Shown here one piece after another: positions 51,910 to 60,519 of a stretch of 64,000 nt of DNA. The notes below the pieces were generated by a model. That model searched no databases and was not told the origin of the DNA. It was given only the letters and a program-made list of their open reading frames with translations. Made by a program: the position numbers and the translations under genes. Within the stretch, counting starts at the first letter, position 1. The number at the start of each line of letters is the position of its first letter. The DNA lies in the NCBI GenBank assembly GCA_025362395.1, contig JANYGK010000011.1, positions 1-64,000 of the forward strand, written 5' to 3'. Source of the DNA: Bacteroidota bacterium (GTDB taxonomy: Bacteria; Bacteroidota; Bacteroidia; B-17B0; Aurantibacillaceae).

Positions 51910-52515
51910 ATGATGAAAAATTTAAAAATTGCCTTTAACTTATATTTATATAAGTTACCGGGAAAAATAAGCAGGTCAAAATATATCCTGCTTCAGATGG
52001 GGGACAACCCCACTGTGTTTACTAATTCCACAACAGAGCTGGCAGACGCCGCTACCTGTATTACAAACCTTGAAAATGCCGTTACGGATGCGGGAGGCAA
52101 GGATGTGTACAAAATTGCGTTCAGGAATGAAAAAAAACAGCAATTAATTGCGGCCATGGACAACGTTGTCGGGTCCGTACAGAGCATGCCAAACCTGACA
52201 GAGGAAATGATAATCCTTGCCGGTTTGGATGTGCGGAAAAAAGGCGGAAGAACACCGCTTGCAGGCTTTAAAGCCATGCAGGGAAGCAGCCCGCAGGAAG
52301 TAAAGCTTTCTGTGGAAGTGCAGAAAGATACGTTCTATAAATGGGAGTACTGTCTTGAACCGTTAGTCGGCAACACTTGGGTGGAAGCCAAAACCACTAA
52401 CAAAAGCACAGCAAAAGTCACAGTGCCCGAAACCGGCATATACTGGTTCAGAGTTGTGTTTGTAAATATTACAGGCGAACATGAACAGGCAGCCGTTAAG
52501 TTTGCGGTGAACTAA
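51910..52515 (+). CDS. Hypothetical protein with C-terminal Ig/FnIII-like segment
   Basis: 201 aa; C-terminal SVEVQKDTFYKWEYCLEPLVGNTWVEAKTTNKSTAKVTVPETGIYWFRVVFVNITGEHEQA resembles a beta-sandwich; followed by a strong terminator hairpin. Confidence 0.65.
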   Translation: MMKNLKIAFNLYLYKLPGKISRSKYILLQMGDNPTVFTNSTTELADAATCITNLENAVTDAGGKDVYKIAFRNEKKQQLIAAMDNVVGSVQSMPNLTEEMIILAGLDVRKKGGRTPLAGFKAMQGSSPQEVKLSVEVQKDTFYKWEYCLEPLVGNTWVEAKTTNKSTAKVTVPETGIYWFRVVFVNITGEHEQAAVKFAVN

Positions 52516-52534
52516 ATTTAATCTCACTATTTTT

Positions 52535-52567
52535 AAAAGAGAAGCTCCTGTAGGCTTCTCTTTTTTT
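52535..52567 (+). terminator. Rho-independent terminator
   Basis: AAAAGAGAAGC-TCCTGTAG-GCTTCTCTTTTTTT directly after the stop of the 51910-52515 gene. Confidence 0.88.
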
Positions 52568-52588
52568 GTTAAAAAATTCCACCAAAAT

Positions 52589-54448
52589 TTACAACAGTTT
52601 ATTTAATTGTAAAAGCGCCCATATAAAATTGCCATTGTCTTTTTTACCTTTTTTGTTTTCTTCTACAATTTTTAAAACCGTTTCGCGATCTAAAATTCCA
52701 TTCACTTTTTGCAGGTTCGCGTCTAGTATTGTATCAAAACCGGTATGCTTAAACCATTCCCTTAAAGGGATGGCAAAGCCGCGTTTGGGAGCCTTTAAAA
52801 CAGAGGCAGGTAAATTTTTCCCGATGCTGTTTCGCAGCACACTCTTCAGTTCCCAAGCCGGCATTTTTACATTTTTATGTACACGGGCCATAAATTCCAC
52901 TAAACGATAATCTAAAAAAGGCAGCCGGGTTTCAATAGAATTAGCCATGCTCATGCGATCCACCTTTACCAAAAAATCGTTTGGCAGACTGTGCATGTAA
53001 TGCACATACATTAATTTATAAAAATCATCTTTAAAGCTGCATTTTTTAAGCAAGGCTTCAAAATAAGTTTCAACAGGAATAACATTTTTTATGTTGCGGG
53101 TAAGTATTTTAATATCACTTAAATCCGTAAATGCAGTTTGCTGCGCCATACGACTATAAAACGGCAACCCGATTGTTTTTAATGAATTATGCATTTTTAA
53201 AAGTTTATACCGCCATGAACCTGTAACGCATTTGCTTAGTGCATAAAGCGCTGCCGTAAGCAGGTGTCTTAAAAATTTGGGTAAATACCTTTGCAGTGTT
53301 TGAGAAACTTTAATTCCCTTATAAGCTGTATATCCGCCTAATGCCTCGTCGCCGCCGTCGCCCGTTAATACCATTTTTACTTTTTGTGAAGCAAAGCGAG
53401 ATACCACATCGGTAGGGATAGCCGATGAATCTCCGAAAGGTTCATCATAATGAAACGCGATGCGATCGATCATCTTTTCAAAATCATCCGGCAACACAGT
53501 GCTCTTGTAATGTTCTGTTTTAAATTTACCGGCTACTTCAGCGGCTAAGTCACTTTCGTCAAAATTTTTATCTTCAAATCCTATTGTAAATGTTTTTATG
53601 GGCGTTGGCGATTGTGCAGCCATTAAAGATACAATGGCAGACGAATCTAAACCGCCGCTTAAAAAAGCCCCGAAAGGCACACTGCTTCGCATTCTTATGT
53701 TAACGGCATCTGTCAGGAGTGTTGCAAATGCAGCATATACGGTTTGTTTATCCGTTAACATTTCTTTTTCGTCAACCTGTGGGAAATCCCAGTATTTTTT
53801 TTCCGAAACCTCTCCCCTTTTCACTATTAAGTAATGCCCGGGCATTAATTTATAAATGTTGTTATAAAATGTATCCGGAGCAGGAATGTTAGTTAAGGCC
53901 AAATAAATTTCTATCAATTCGGTCCTGATCTCTTTTGGCACACCAAATTTTAAAACAGATTTTATTTCAGATCCAAAAATAAATGTATCATGATACACAG
54001 CATAATTTAAGGGCTTTTCACCAAGACGATCCCGCGATACAAAAAGAGATTCCTTAACTTCATCCCATAAAGCGAAAGCCCACATGCCGTTAAATTTATT
54101 CTGGCATTCGTATCCCCATTGCTCATAGGATTTTATAATGACCTCTGTATCCGAATCGGTTTTAAAGAAATGCCCTAACGTTTTAAGTTCTTCTTTCAGC
54201 TCAATATAATTATATATTTCACCGTTAAATATCAGTATTTTTTTACCGTCGGCACTGCGCATAGGCTGGTCACCTGTACTCAAATCAATAATACTCAACC
54301 TTCTGTGACCTAAGGCTATATTATCATTTATATAAAAGCCTTCACCGTCGGGCCCCCTATAAGCAATGCAATCGGTCATGGCTTTTAACAGGGTGCCATC
54401 CGCAGCCTTATCTTTATTAAAATGAATATATCCGGTAATTCCACACAT
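52589..54448 (-). CDS. asnB: Asparagine synthetase (glutamine-hydrolysing)
   Basis: MCGITGYIHFN...YRGPDGEGFY...GHRRLSIIDLSTGDQPM...GAFLSGGLDSSAIVSLM. Confidence 0.93.
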   Translation of the reverse strand: MCGITGYIHFNKDKAADGTLLKAMTDCIAYRGPDGEGFYINDNIALGHRRLSIIDLSTGDQPMRSADGKKILIFNGEIYNYIELKEELKTLGHFFKTDSDTEVIIKSYEQWGYECQNKFNGMWAFALWDEVKESLFVSRDRLGEKPLNYAVYHDTFIFGSEIKSVLKFGVPKEIRTELIEIYLALTNIPAPDTFYNNIYKLMPGHYLIVKRGEVSEKKYWDFPQVDEKEMLTDKQTVYAAFATLLTDAVNIRMRSSVPFGAFLSGGLDSSAIVSLMAAQSPTPIKTFTIGFEDKNFDESDLAAEVAGKFKTEHYKSTVLPDDFEKMIDRIAFHYDEPFGDSSAIPTDVVSRFASQKVKMVLTGDGGDEALGGYTAYKGIKVSQTLQRYLPKFLRHLLTAALYALSKCVTGSWRYKLLKMHNSLKTIGLPFYSRMAQQTAFTDLSDIKILTRNIKNVIPVETYFEALLKKCSFKDDFYKLMYVHYMHSLPNDFLVKVDRMSMANSIETRLPFLDYRLVEFMARVHKNVKMPAWELKSVLRNSIGKNLPASVLKAPKRGFAIPLREWFKHTGFDTILDANLQKVNGILDRETVLKIVEENKKGKKDNGNFIWALLQLNKLL

Positions 54449-54492
54449 GCTTTAGTTTAATATATCAATTTTATAGTTATAAAGATAAGCCG

Positions 54493-56160
54493 TTAAAACT
54501 GAAAATAAATAAACGGTTGCATTTCACCGCTTATTAATTGATACACACAAAATACAGCTACAATAACAACCGCCGCCATAGCCGGTTTAGGGAGTGTTGC
54601 AAAGCGTTCCCTGTAATTCTGTTTGAAACTTTCGGGGATCCAATGAATTAAATAACCCGTTAAAATAACGGCAAATACTACTGCGTAGCCTTTTATAACG
54701 CTAAACGTGAGCTCCAACCCTAAATGGTTTTTAATACGGTCAAAAATTAAGCTCACAGTATCTAAACTATCGCTCCTGAAAAAGATCCTGGTAAAACTTA
54801 TAAATGATAAGGTAATAAATACACAAAACGCTTTTGTGGCAAAGGAGGTGCTATTTTTAAAAGGGGAAATCTTATGCCATAATTTATGAACCACAAGCCC
54901 TAAACCGTTAAGTCCGCCCCAAATAATGAACAGCCAGGAGCTTCCGTGCCAAAGGCCGCCGAGCAACATAGTTACTAACAGGTTTACATTTGTGTTAATG
55001 CTTTGCTTAATCTTCGGGAAAAAGTAAGCGAGTAATACAAATAAAATCGCCACAAACAGTAATGCTAAAAACAACCACATTTCACCTGTAAGCATAACTA
55101 ATACACCCGATATAATAGCAATACAGATATAAGACCCAATCGTTCCTTTTTTATTTCCGCCTAAAGGAATATATAAATATTCTTTAAGCCATGAAGATAG
55201 TGAAATGTGCCAGCGTTTCCAGAATTCGCTTACATCTTGTGCTTTGTAAGGCGATTTAAAATTTGTTTTTAACCTATAGCCCAACAACAATGCTATGCCT
55301 ATGGCAATATCGGTATAGCCGCTAAAGTCAGCATAAATTTGAAGCGAGTAGCCAAAGATGCCAAAAATAGTTTCAACACCCGAATATAAAGTAGGGTTGT
55401 CAAACACCCTGTCAATGTAATTAACAGCAATGTAATCGGCCATTATTTTTTTTGAAAAGCCGTTAATGATCCAGAAGACGGCCAGGCCGAATTCTTTTTT
55501 ACTTAGGTTATAGGGCTGATAAATCTGGTATAAAAACTCATGGGCCTTTACAATTGGCCCTGCCACGAGGTGTGGAAAAAAGCAAACAAAAAAACCATAA
55601 TCGAAAATAGAATTAACCGGCTTTACTTTTTCCCTGTAAATATCGATCGTATAAGAAATAGATTGAAATGTAAAAAAAGAAATACCTACCGGTAAAATTA
55701 ATTTATCAATGGGATCGGCGGTACCAAGAAACGTATTACTAAAACTTGTAAAATGGTTAAAGAATTCGAGGTGTGTGTTACCCATTTGATTTACGCTTTC
55801 TACAAAGAAATAGGCATATTTAAAATAGCAAAGTAAGCTTAGGTTAAGCAGTAAGCTAAACGTTAGGTACATTTTCTTTTTACCGATTGTTTTACTTTCA
55901 TAAATGAGCCGTCCCCAGTTATAATCGCTTACAATTGTAAAAATCAGTAAAATAAGAAAGACCCCGCTTGTTTTATAATAAAAGAAAAAGCTTACCAGCA
56001 GCAAATATACGGTGCGTGCTTTGTTTTGTTTATAGAGCAGCGAATAAATACCCAGTACAACAGCGAAAAATCCCCAAAAGTAAAGCTGCGTAAAAATAAC
56101 AGGCTGTCCTTTAACGTAGCAGAGGTAAGGGGTTAGGTATGTGAGAAGGTCGTTTAGCAT
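54493..56160 (-). CDS. MBOAT-family O-acyltransferase (AlgI-like); start likely at MLNDLLTYLTPYL
   Basis: LPVGISFFTFQSISYTIDIYR...FCFFPHLVAGPIVKAHEF-type region, DFSGYTDIAIGIALLLGYRLKTNFKSPY, SEFWKRWHISLSSWLKEYLYIPLGGNKKG, LLGGLWHGSSWLFIIWGGLNGLGL. Confidence 0.92.
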   Translation of the reverse strand: MLNDLLTYLTPYLCYVKGQPVIFTQLYFWGFFAVVLGIYSLLYKQNKARTVYLLLVSFFFYYKTSGVFLILLIFTIVSDYNWGRLIYESKTIGKKKMYLTFSLLLNLSLLCYFKYAYFFVESVNQMGNTHLEFFNHFTSFSNTFLGTADPIDKLILPVGISFFTFQSISYTIDIYREKVKPVNSIFDYGFFVCFFPHLVAGPIVKAHEFLYQIYQPYNLSKKEFGLAVFWIINGFSKKIMADYIAVNYIDRVFDNPTLYSGVETIFGIFGYSLQIYADFSGYTDIAIGIALLLGYRLKTNFKSPYKAQDVSEFWKRWHISLSSWLKEYLYIPLGGNKKGTIGSYICIAIISGVLVMLTGEMWLFLALLFVAILFVLLAYFFPKIKQSINTNVNLLVTMLLGGLWHGSSWLFIIWGGLNGLGLVVHKLWHKISPFKNSTSFATKAFCVFITLSFISFTRIFFRSDSLDTVSLIFDRIKNHLGLELTFSVIKGYAVVFAVILTGYLIHWIPESFKQNYRERFATLPKPAMAAVVIVAVFCVYQLISGEMQPFIYFQF

Positions 56161-56224
56161 TTTATTATCAGATGTGAGAATTGAGATTGGAGATGTGAGA
56201 TAAACCGGGCTCAATTCTCATATC

Positions 56225-57571
56225 TCAATTCTGTTTATCTTTTACTTTACTATTCCGGTTATAGCTCCTGTCAATAGCTTCATACATCATATTAGCCACC
56301 AACCGGTAGCCCTTAGCATTAAAATGCACTTTATCTTTTGCGGCTAAACCGGCCTTGTACCATTTATAAATAGATTTGTATCCACCCATTACTCCATACA
56401 GATCATACACAGCGCCTTTATGTTTTTCAGCCAATTCATAGGCGGCTTCCGCTGCTTTAATAGGGCGCTTATTAGCTGTTTTACGGTTCATGTAATTATC
56501 GGTAGTGCTTACAAACAAGAACGCGCAATCGGGAGACACCTTCCGGATATTAGCTACCAAACTATCGTACTTGGCAATAAAGGCCTGCTTTGAAAAGTTA
56601 ACATCGTGCGTATCATTTACTCCTAATGTAAAAATGGCCATATCGGGCGGAATGCTTTTAAGTTCGTTTATAAATTCAGGACAACGAAGGAAAGAGCCCG
56701 TAGCAGCGCCGTTCACACCCATTGATGCGTAATAAAACCCGGGGTTGGTGTTTTCCGCACTAATGCCTCTCAACATAAAATCAGGATGCATGCTGTCACG
56801 TTTTATAACCGCAAAATTTAAAGAATCTATAAAGGTTTCGAACGTAAATTCTGTATAGCCTTTCTTTTCATACTCTTTTCTTATATAGTGCAGTGTTGAT
56901 TCATGATTCAACGTCAATTCAAAACTTGAATTAAAATTATGATACACTTTTACCGAATTAAAATTTTTAGGATGACTTGTCGGTAATAATGCAAAACCAA
57001 AGGCTGTTAAGCTGTCGTTTGTAATGGCAGCCATGCCTGATACGCCAAGGTTATTACACATTTCCTTGCTAACAGCGCAGCGGCAGCGCCTCCATTTACC
57101 GTAACCGTACGACCTGTAAAAACTAGGGTTATTTGTTTTAACGATCTTAAAAGGAAAAATAAATAACCCACCGCCTTCATAATTTCCGGTAGACTGAAAT
57201 CCGTTGATCAACACTTCGGGCCAAAAGCCTGCCTGAATGTGGGAACCGCCAAAATGTGCAATGTAAATCCGTTTTGTTTTTCCTTTTTTAAGGTCATCCA
57301 TTTTTTTATAAAAATCCATAAACAGCGAACTGTCTTTAGCATATACTATTTTGCTTTGATCGTAATTTATAAAAGGGTATTGTTGGGAGAAGGAAGGAAG
57401 ACATAAGATGAAAAATATAAGAGACAAAAGTGACTTAAGAGAACCAAGATTTGTGTATGGTGACTGTGATGTTTTTATAGTTCTCTCTTTTATCATTACT
57501 CTTGTTTTAAATCTTTTACTGCTTTCTACTAACTGTGTATTTTTAACTCTTTTTAACTGGTAACTGCCCAT
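56225..57571 (-). CDS. SGNH/GDSL-hydrolase-like protein (exact start uncertain)
   Basis: Block I-like IYIAHFGGSHIQAG and block V-like DKVHFNAKGYRLVANMMYEAI; IFTLGVNDTHD (GxND-like). Confidence 0.8.
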   Translation of the reverse strand: MGSYQLKRVKNTQLVESSKRFKTRVMIKERTIKTSQSPYTNLGSLKSLLSLIFFILCLPSFSQQYPFINYDQSKIVYAKDSSLFMDFYKKMDDLKKGKTKRIYIAHFGGSHIQAGFWPEVLINGFQSTGNYEGGGLFIFPFKIVKTNNPSFYRSYGYGKWRRCRCAVSKEMCNNLGVSGMAAITNDSLTAFGFALLPTSHPKNFNSVKVYHNFNSSFELTLNHESTLHYIRKEYEKKGYTEFTFETFIDSLNFAVIKRDSMHPDFMLRGISAENTNPGFYYASMGVNGAATGSFLRCPEFINELKSIPPDMAIFTLGVNDTHDVNFSKQAFIAKYDSLVANIRKVSPDCAFLFVSTTDNYMNRKTANKRPIKAAEAAYELAEKHKGAVYDLYGVMGGYKSIYKWYKAGLAAKDKVHFNAKGYRLVANMMYEAIDRSYNRNSKVKDKQN

Positions 57572-57632
57572 CCTTTTATTCTCTTTTTCTTACTTTTCAT
57601 CATCTCAAATCGCCTATCTCACTATCTCAGGT

Positions 57633-59081
57633 CTATTTACTTTTATTGTAACTGTTGTAATCATTAATTAACGACGAATACAGCAGCACCGCTATTTTGC
57701 GCGCTCCGCCTGAGCTGAAATGAATGTAATCTTTGGCGGCCACGCCCTGTTCAACCCACGTAAGCATGCTGTTTTTACCACCCATGCAGTTATACATATC
57801 AAAAAAAGCACAGTCTGCATCAAAGGCCGTTCGTTTAATGGCGTCTCTTAAGTTTTCTAACTGAGGATGCGTTACATATTCAGCGCCTTCTTTAACGCTC
57901 ATATCGGCCGGGCCAATGACTAAGATAGATGCCTGCGGAGCCATTTTTTTAATGGTATTGATTTGCGCTTTTAAATACAGCCCGAAGTTATTTGCCTGTT
58001 CCTTAGTTGTAATGTAAGGGAGCGAATTACCGCCAAACTGTAAAATAATAAGCTTGGTATTTAAGTAATCATAAAAGTTTTTTAGTTGGCTGTAATTTAT
58101 TTGGTTAAAAAAAGTACCTGAGCTTCCGCGCAATCCAAAATTATCGACCATAATTCCTTTACTGCCTTCCAATGAAACACCGTAAAAATCGGGGCTGTCC
58201 TTCCCTTTAAATCTAAATTCATGGAGCAACGCCCCTTGGTTTAAATTAAATTCTTTCACATTAAAGGTTCCTCCCGCAATAAGAGAGTCAGAATTATTAA
58301 ATGAGCCGTTCTCATAAAGTTCCACATGTGTTTTTGTTTGAGCGCCTCCGTAAAATAATTTTATTTTAGTAAAAGCCGCTGCCTTAGGGCCGCCGCTTTT
58401 AGTTGTTACAAGCTTTACCCAGGCTGTTTTATACGATGTTGTATCCATTACTGTAATGTAAGGCGCAAACCGCGTAATATGAGCCATAGCACCAAAACTG
58501 TTGTGTTTTACGCGCTTATCCTTTCCGGCAAATGTTTGGTAACGGTCCCAACCGGTGCTCCACGATATTTTATTGATAACGCTTGGTGCTACCGGCATAA
58601 ACGAAATTAAGCCCGGGCCTTCTCCGCCAAATTGTCCTTGTAACTTTAAACGTAAATAATCGCTGATGCGGTCTCCCTCAATCTGTGAATCGCCGTAATG
58701 CAATATCCGTATACTTTTGGGCTCGTTATTAATGTTTGCCAGGGCAGCAAAAAAATTAGTCATCGCCGATTTTGTTGAATTTTTATACTGAATACTTGTG
58801 TTAAGCTTTATGGTCGAATCTTTTGCCTCAATAGCATTTACAACCGCCAAATCTGAATCGCTCTTTAATGTATCTGCATCTTCCGCGTCTGCCAAGGCAA
58901 TAATGTTCGAAATATCCGTTTTTGGCACTTTTTTTTCTAAAAATAAAGAGGCAAAAGTCGGAAAGCGAATAGAGAGTTTTTCATTTATATAAATCCCTCT
59001 TTCCGGGAAAATACAGGTGAGCAAACCCATTACCAAAAAAATTAGGGCCAGGAAAATAAGTGTATGGAAAGGTTTATGCAA
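57633..59081 (-). CDS. SGNH/GDSL-hydrolase-like protein with N-terminal membrane anchor
   Basis: IRILHYGDSQIEGDRISDYLR (block I), ILQFGGNS, DYIHFSSGGARKIAVLLY (block V). Confidence 0.85.
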   Translation of the reverse strand: MHKPFHTLIFLALIFLVMGLLTCIFPERGIYINEKLSIRFPTFASLFLEKKVPKTDISNIIALADAEDADTLKSDSDLAVVNAIEAKDSTIKLNTSIQYKNSTKSAMTNFFAALANINNEPKSIRILHYGDSQIEGDRISDYLRLKLQGQFGGEGPGLISFMPVAPSVINKISWSTGWDRYQTFAGKDKRVKHNSFGAMAHITRFAPYITVMDTTSYKTAWVKLVTTKSGGPKAAAFTKIKLFYGGAQTKTHVELYENGSFNNSDSLIAGGTFNVKEFNLNQGALLHEFRFKGKDSPDFYGVSLEGSKGIMVDNFGLRGSSGTFFNQINYSQLKNFYDYLNTKLIILQFGGNSLPYITTKEQANNFGLYLKAQINTIKKMAPQASILVIGPADMSVKEGAEYVTHPQLENLRDAIKRTAFDADCAFFDMYNCMGGKNSMLTWVEQGVAAKDYIHFSSGGARKIAVLLYSSLINDYNSYNKSK

Positions 59082-59184
59082 AAACTCTATTTTAAGTTAG
59101 CCAAGATGCAAAATACTTTGCAAGGCTGTAACCGTAAAAATAATTAGTTTTTCACAATGAGGTTGTAGATAAGGTTAACATTTC

Positions 59185-59300
59185 ACCACAGAGAAAGGAG
59201 AGAAAATTACAAAGGAAAGGAAACGAACCGCATAGAAAAGAGAGGGCATAAAAAAAGGGAAGGTTTTACCACAGAGAAAAGGAGAGGAAAATAAAAATTG
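59185..59300. repeat. Imperfect duplicated polypurine intergenic repeat
   Basis: CCACAGAGAAAGGAGAGAAAAT (about 59186) and CCACAGAGAAAAGGAGAGGAAAAT (about 59269) in the same orientation, linked by further purine-rich sequence. Confidence 0.7.
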
Positions 59301-59400
59301 ATCATAGAGGGAAGAGTTACCGATCCGGGAAATAATGATCATTTTTTAACCGTGTCAACCTGTTCTATCCGTTTAATCTGTGTTCTATTTTTTTTAAAAT

Positions 59401-60117
59401 CTATAACACGTTTAAGCGATAAAACTCCAACAGCTCAATGGCATTTATACATCCCGTTTTTTGAAGCATTTTCCTGCGGTGTGTATCAATGGTATGTTTG
59501 CTTAAAAATAATTTTGCGGCAATTGCGTGGCTGGTAAATCCTTTATTTATTAGACCAAGTATCTCTAATTCGCGCATTGAAAATATTTTTTGATAAGATT
59601 GGTTAACGTACATCTTAAATTTATGTTGGTCTAAATGAGGCGCATCAAACTTCCATTCTACACGGTTACTGCACTGCATAAAAGAAATATCGGTCAATAT
59701 ATTATAATGGCTTATCATTTGGCTGTCGGCATCATTATAATAAATGGAGGTTTGCCTTAATACTTTAATATAATCTCCATCCTTTTTCCTGATGCGAAAC
59801 GTTACATTCAATATTAATTCAGGCAATATAAAAGTTTGAGTCGTGTAATCAACAATAGCGTACATTAACCGGTTAAAATTAGTAACGTCACCCGGGTGAA
59901 TAAAATCAGTAATAGCGTTAAAGCTAAACTCCTCATCAGAGTACCCTAACAATTCTTTAACTCCGTGCAAGCCCGAAATTTTTTGATCTCTAAAGTTTAA
60001 GGTGTAAGTGCATTGACCTTTAGCATAAGGCATTACAGGCTCGGGCGCATTAGCGCCTTGTTTATTAATTAATATGAGCTGCGAAACATTTAAATCTGTG
60101 TTTAGGGTCGGTATCAT
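59401..60117 (-). CDS. PAS-domain LuxR-family transcriptional regulator
   Basis: C-terminal HTH FSMRELEILGLINKGFTSHAIAAKLFLSKHTIDTHRRKMLQKTGCINAIELLEF; N-terminal PAS-like segment (GVKELLGYSDEEFSF...FIHPGDV). Confidence 0.88.
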   Translation of the reverse strand: MIPTLNTDLNVSQLILINKQGANAPEPVMPYAKGQCTYTLNFRDQKISGLHGVKELLGYSDEEFSFNAITDFIHPGDVTNFNRLMYAIVDYTTQTFILPELILNVTFRIRKKDGDYIKVLRQTSIYYNDADSQMISHYNILTDISFMQCSNRVEWKFDAPHLDQHKFKMYVNQSYQKIFSMRELEILGLINKGFTSHAIAAKLFLSKHTIDTHRRKMLQKTGCINAIELLEFYRLNVL

Positions 60118-60454
60118 AATAAGGTTACATTATTAAATTAGCAAGCATCAAATGATCTTCTGTATAATTTCGTAAAAGTATTAAACGGAAATTCACGTTC
60201 CTAAAAACCGGTGTGCTAAAAACTCCTTTTACGGTAGCAATAATTTAAAATAAATATAGTATTACCGTTATTTATCATGATTTCTCAGGTTCAACATTCT
60301 AAAACTTTCATTACGTTTTTTATAATACAACCGTGTTATAAAAGATACAGTATTTAGACATATATTTTTATGCCGGCAGTTGATGCCGCTAAAGTATAAC
60401 GCTTTTACATTTTTTAAGTAAGTACCGGTGGGTATTTTAGTATTTTGTAAGATA

Positions 60455-60489
60455 TTTGATGGGGTTTTTGTCAAAAAAACGTATTTTTG
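60455..60489 (+). promoter_or_regulatory. Bacteroidota-type promoter candidate upstream of tig
   Basis: TATTTTTG at 60482-60489 fits TAnnTTTG (-7); TTTG at 60455-60458 about 23 nt upstream could be the -33 element. Confidence 0.4.
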
Positions 60490-60519
60490 CACCCCTTATT
60501 ACTAACTAATAAATTGACT

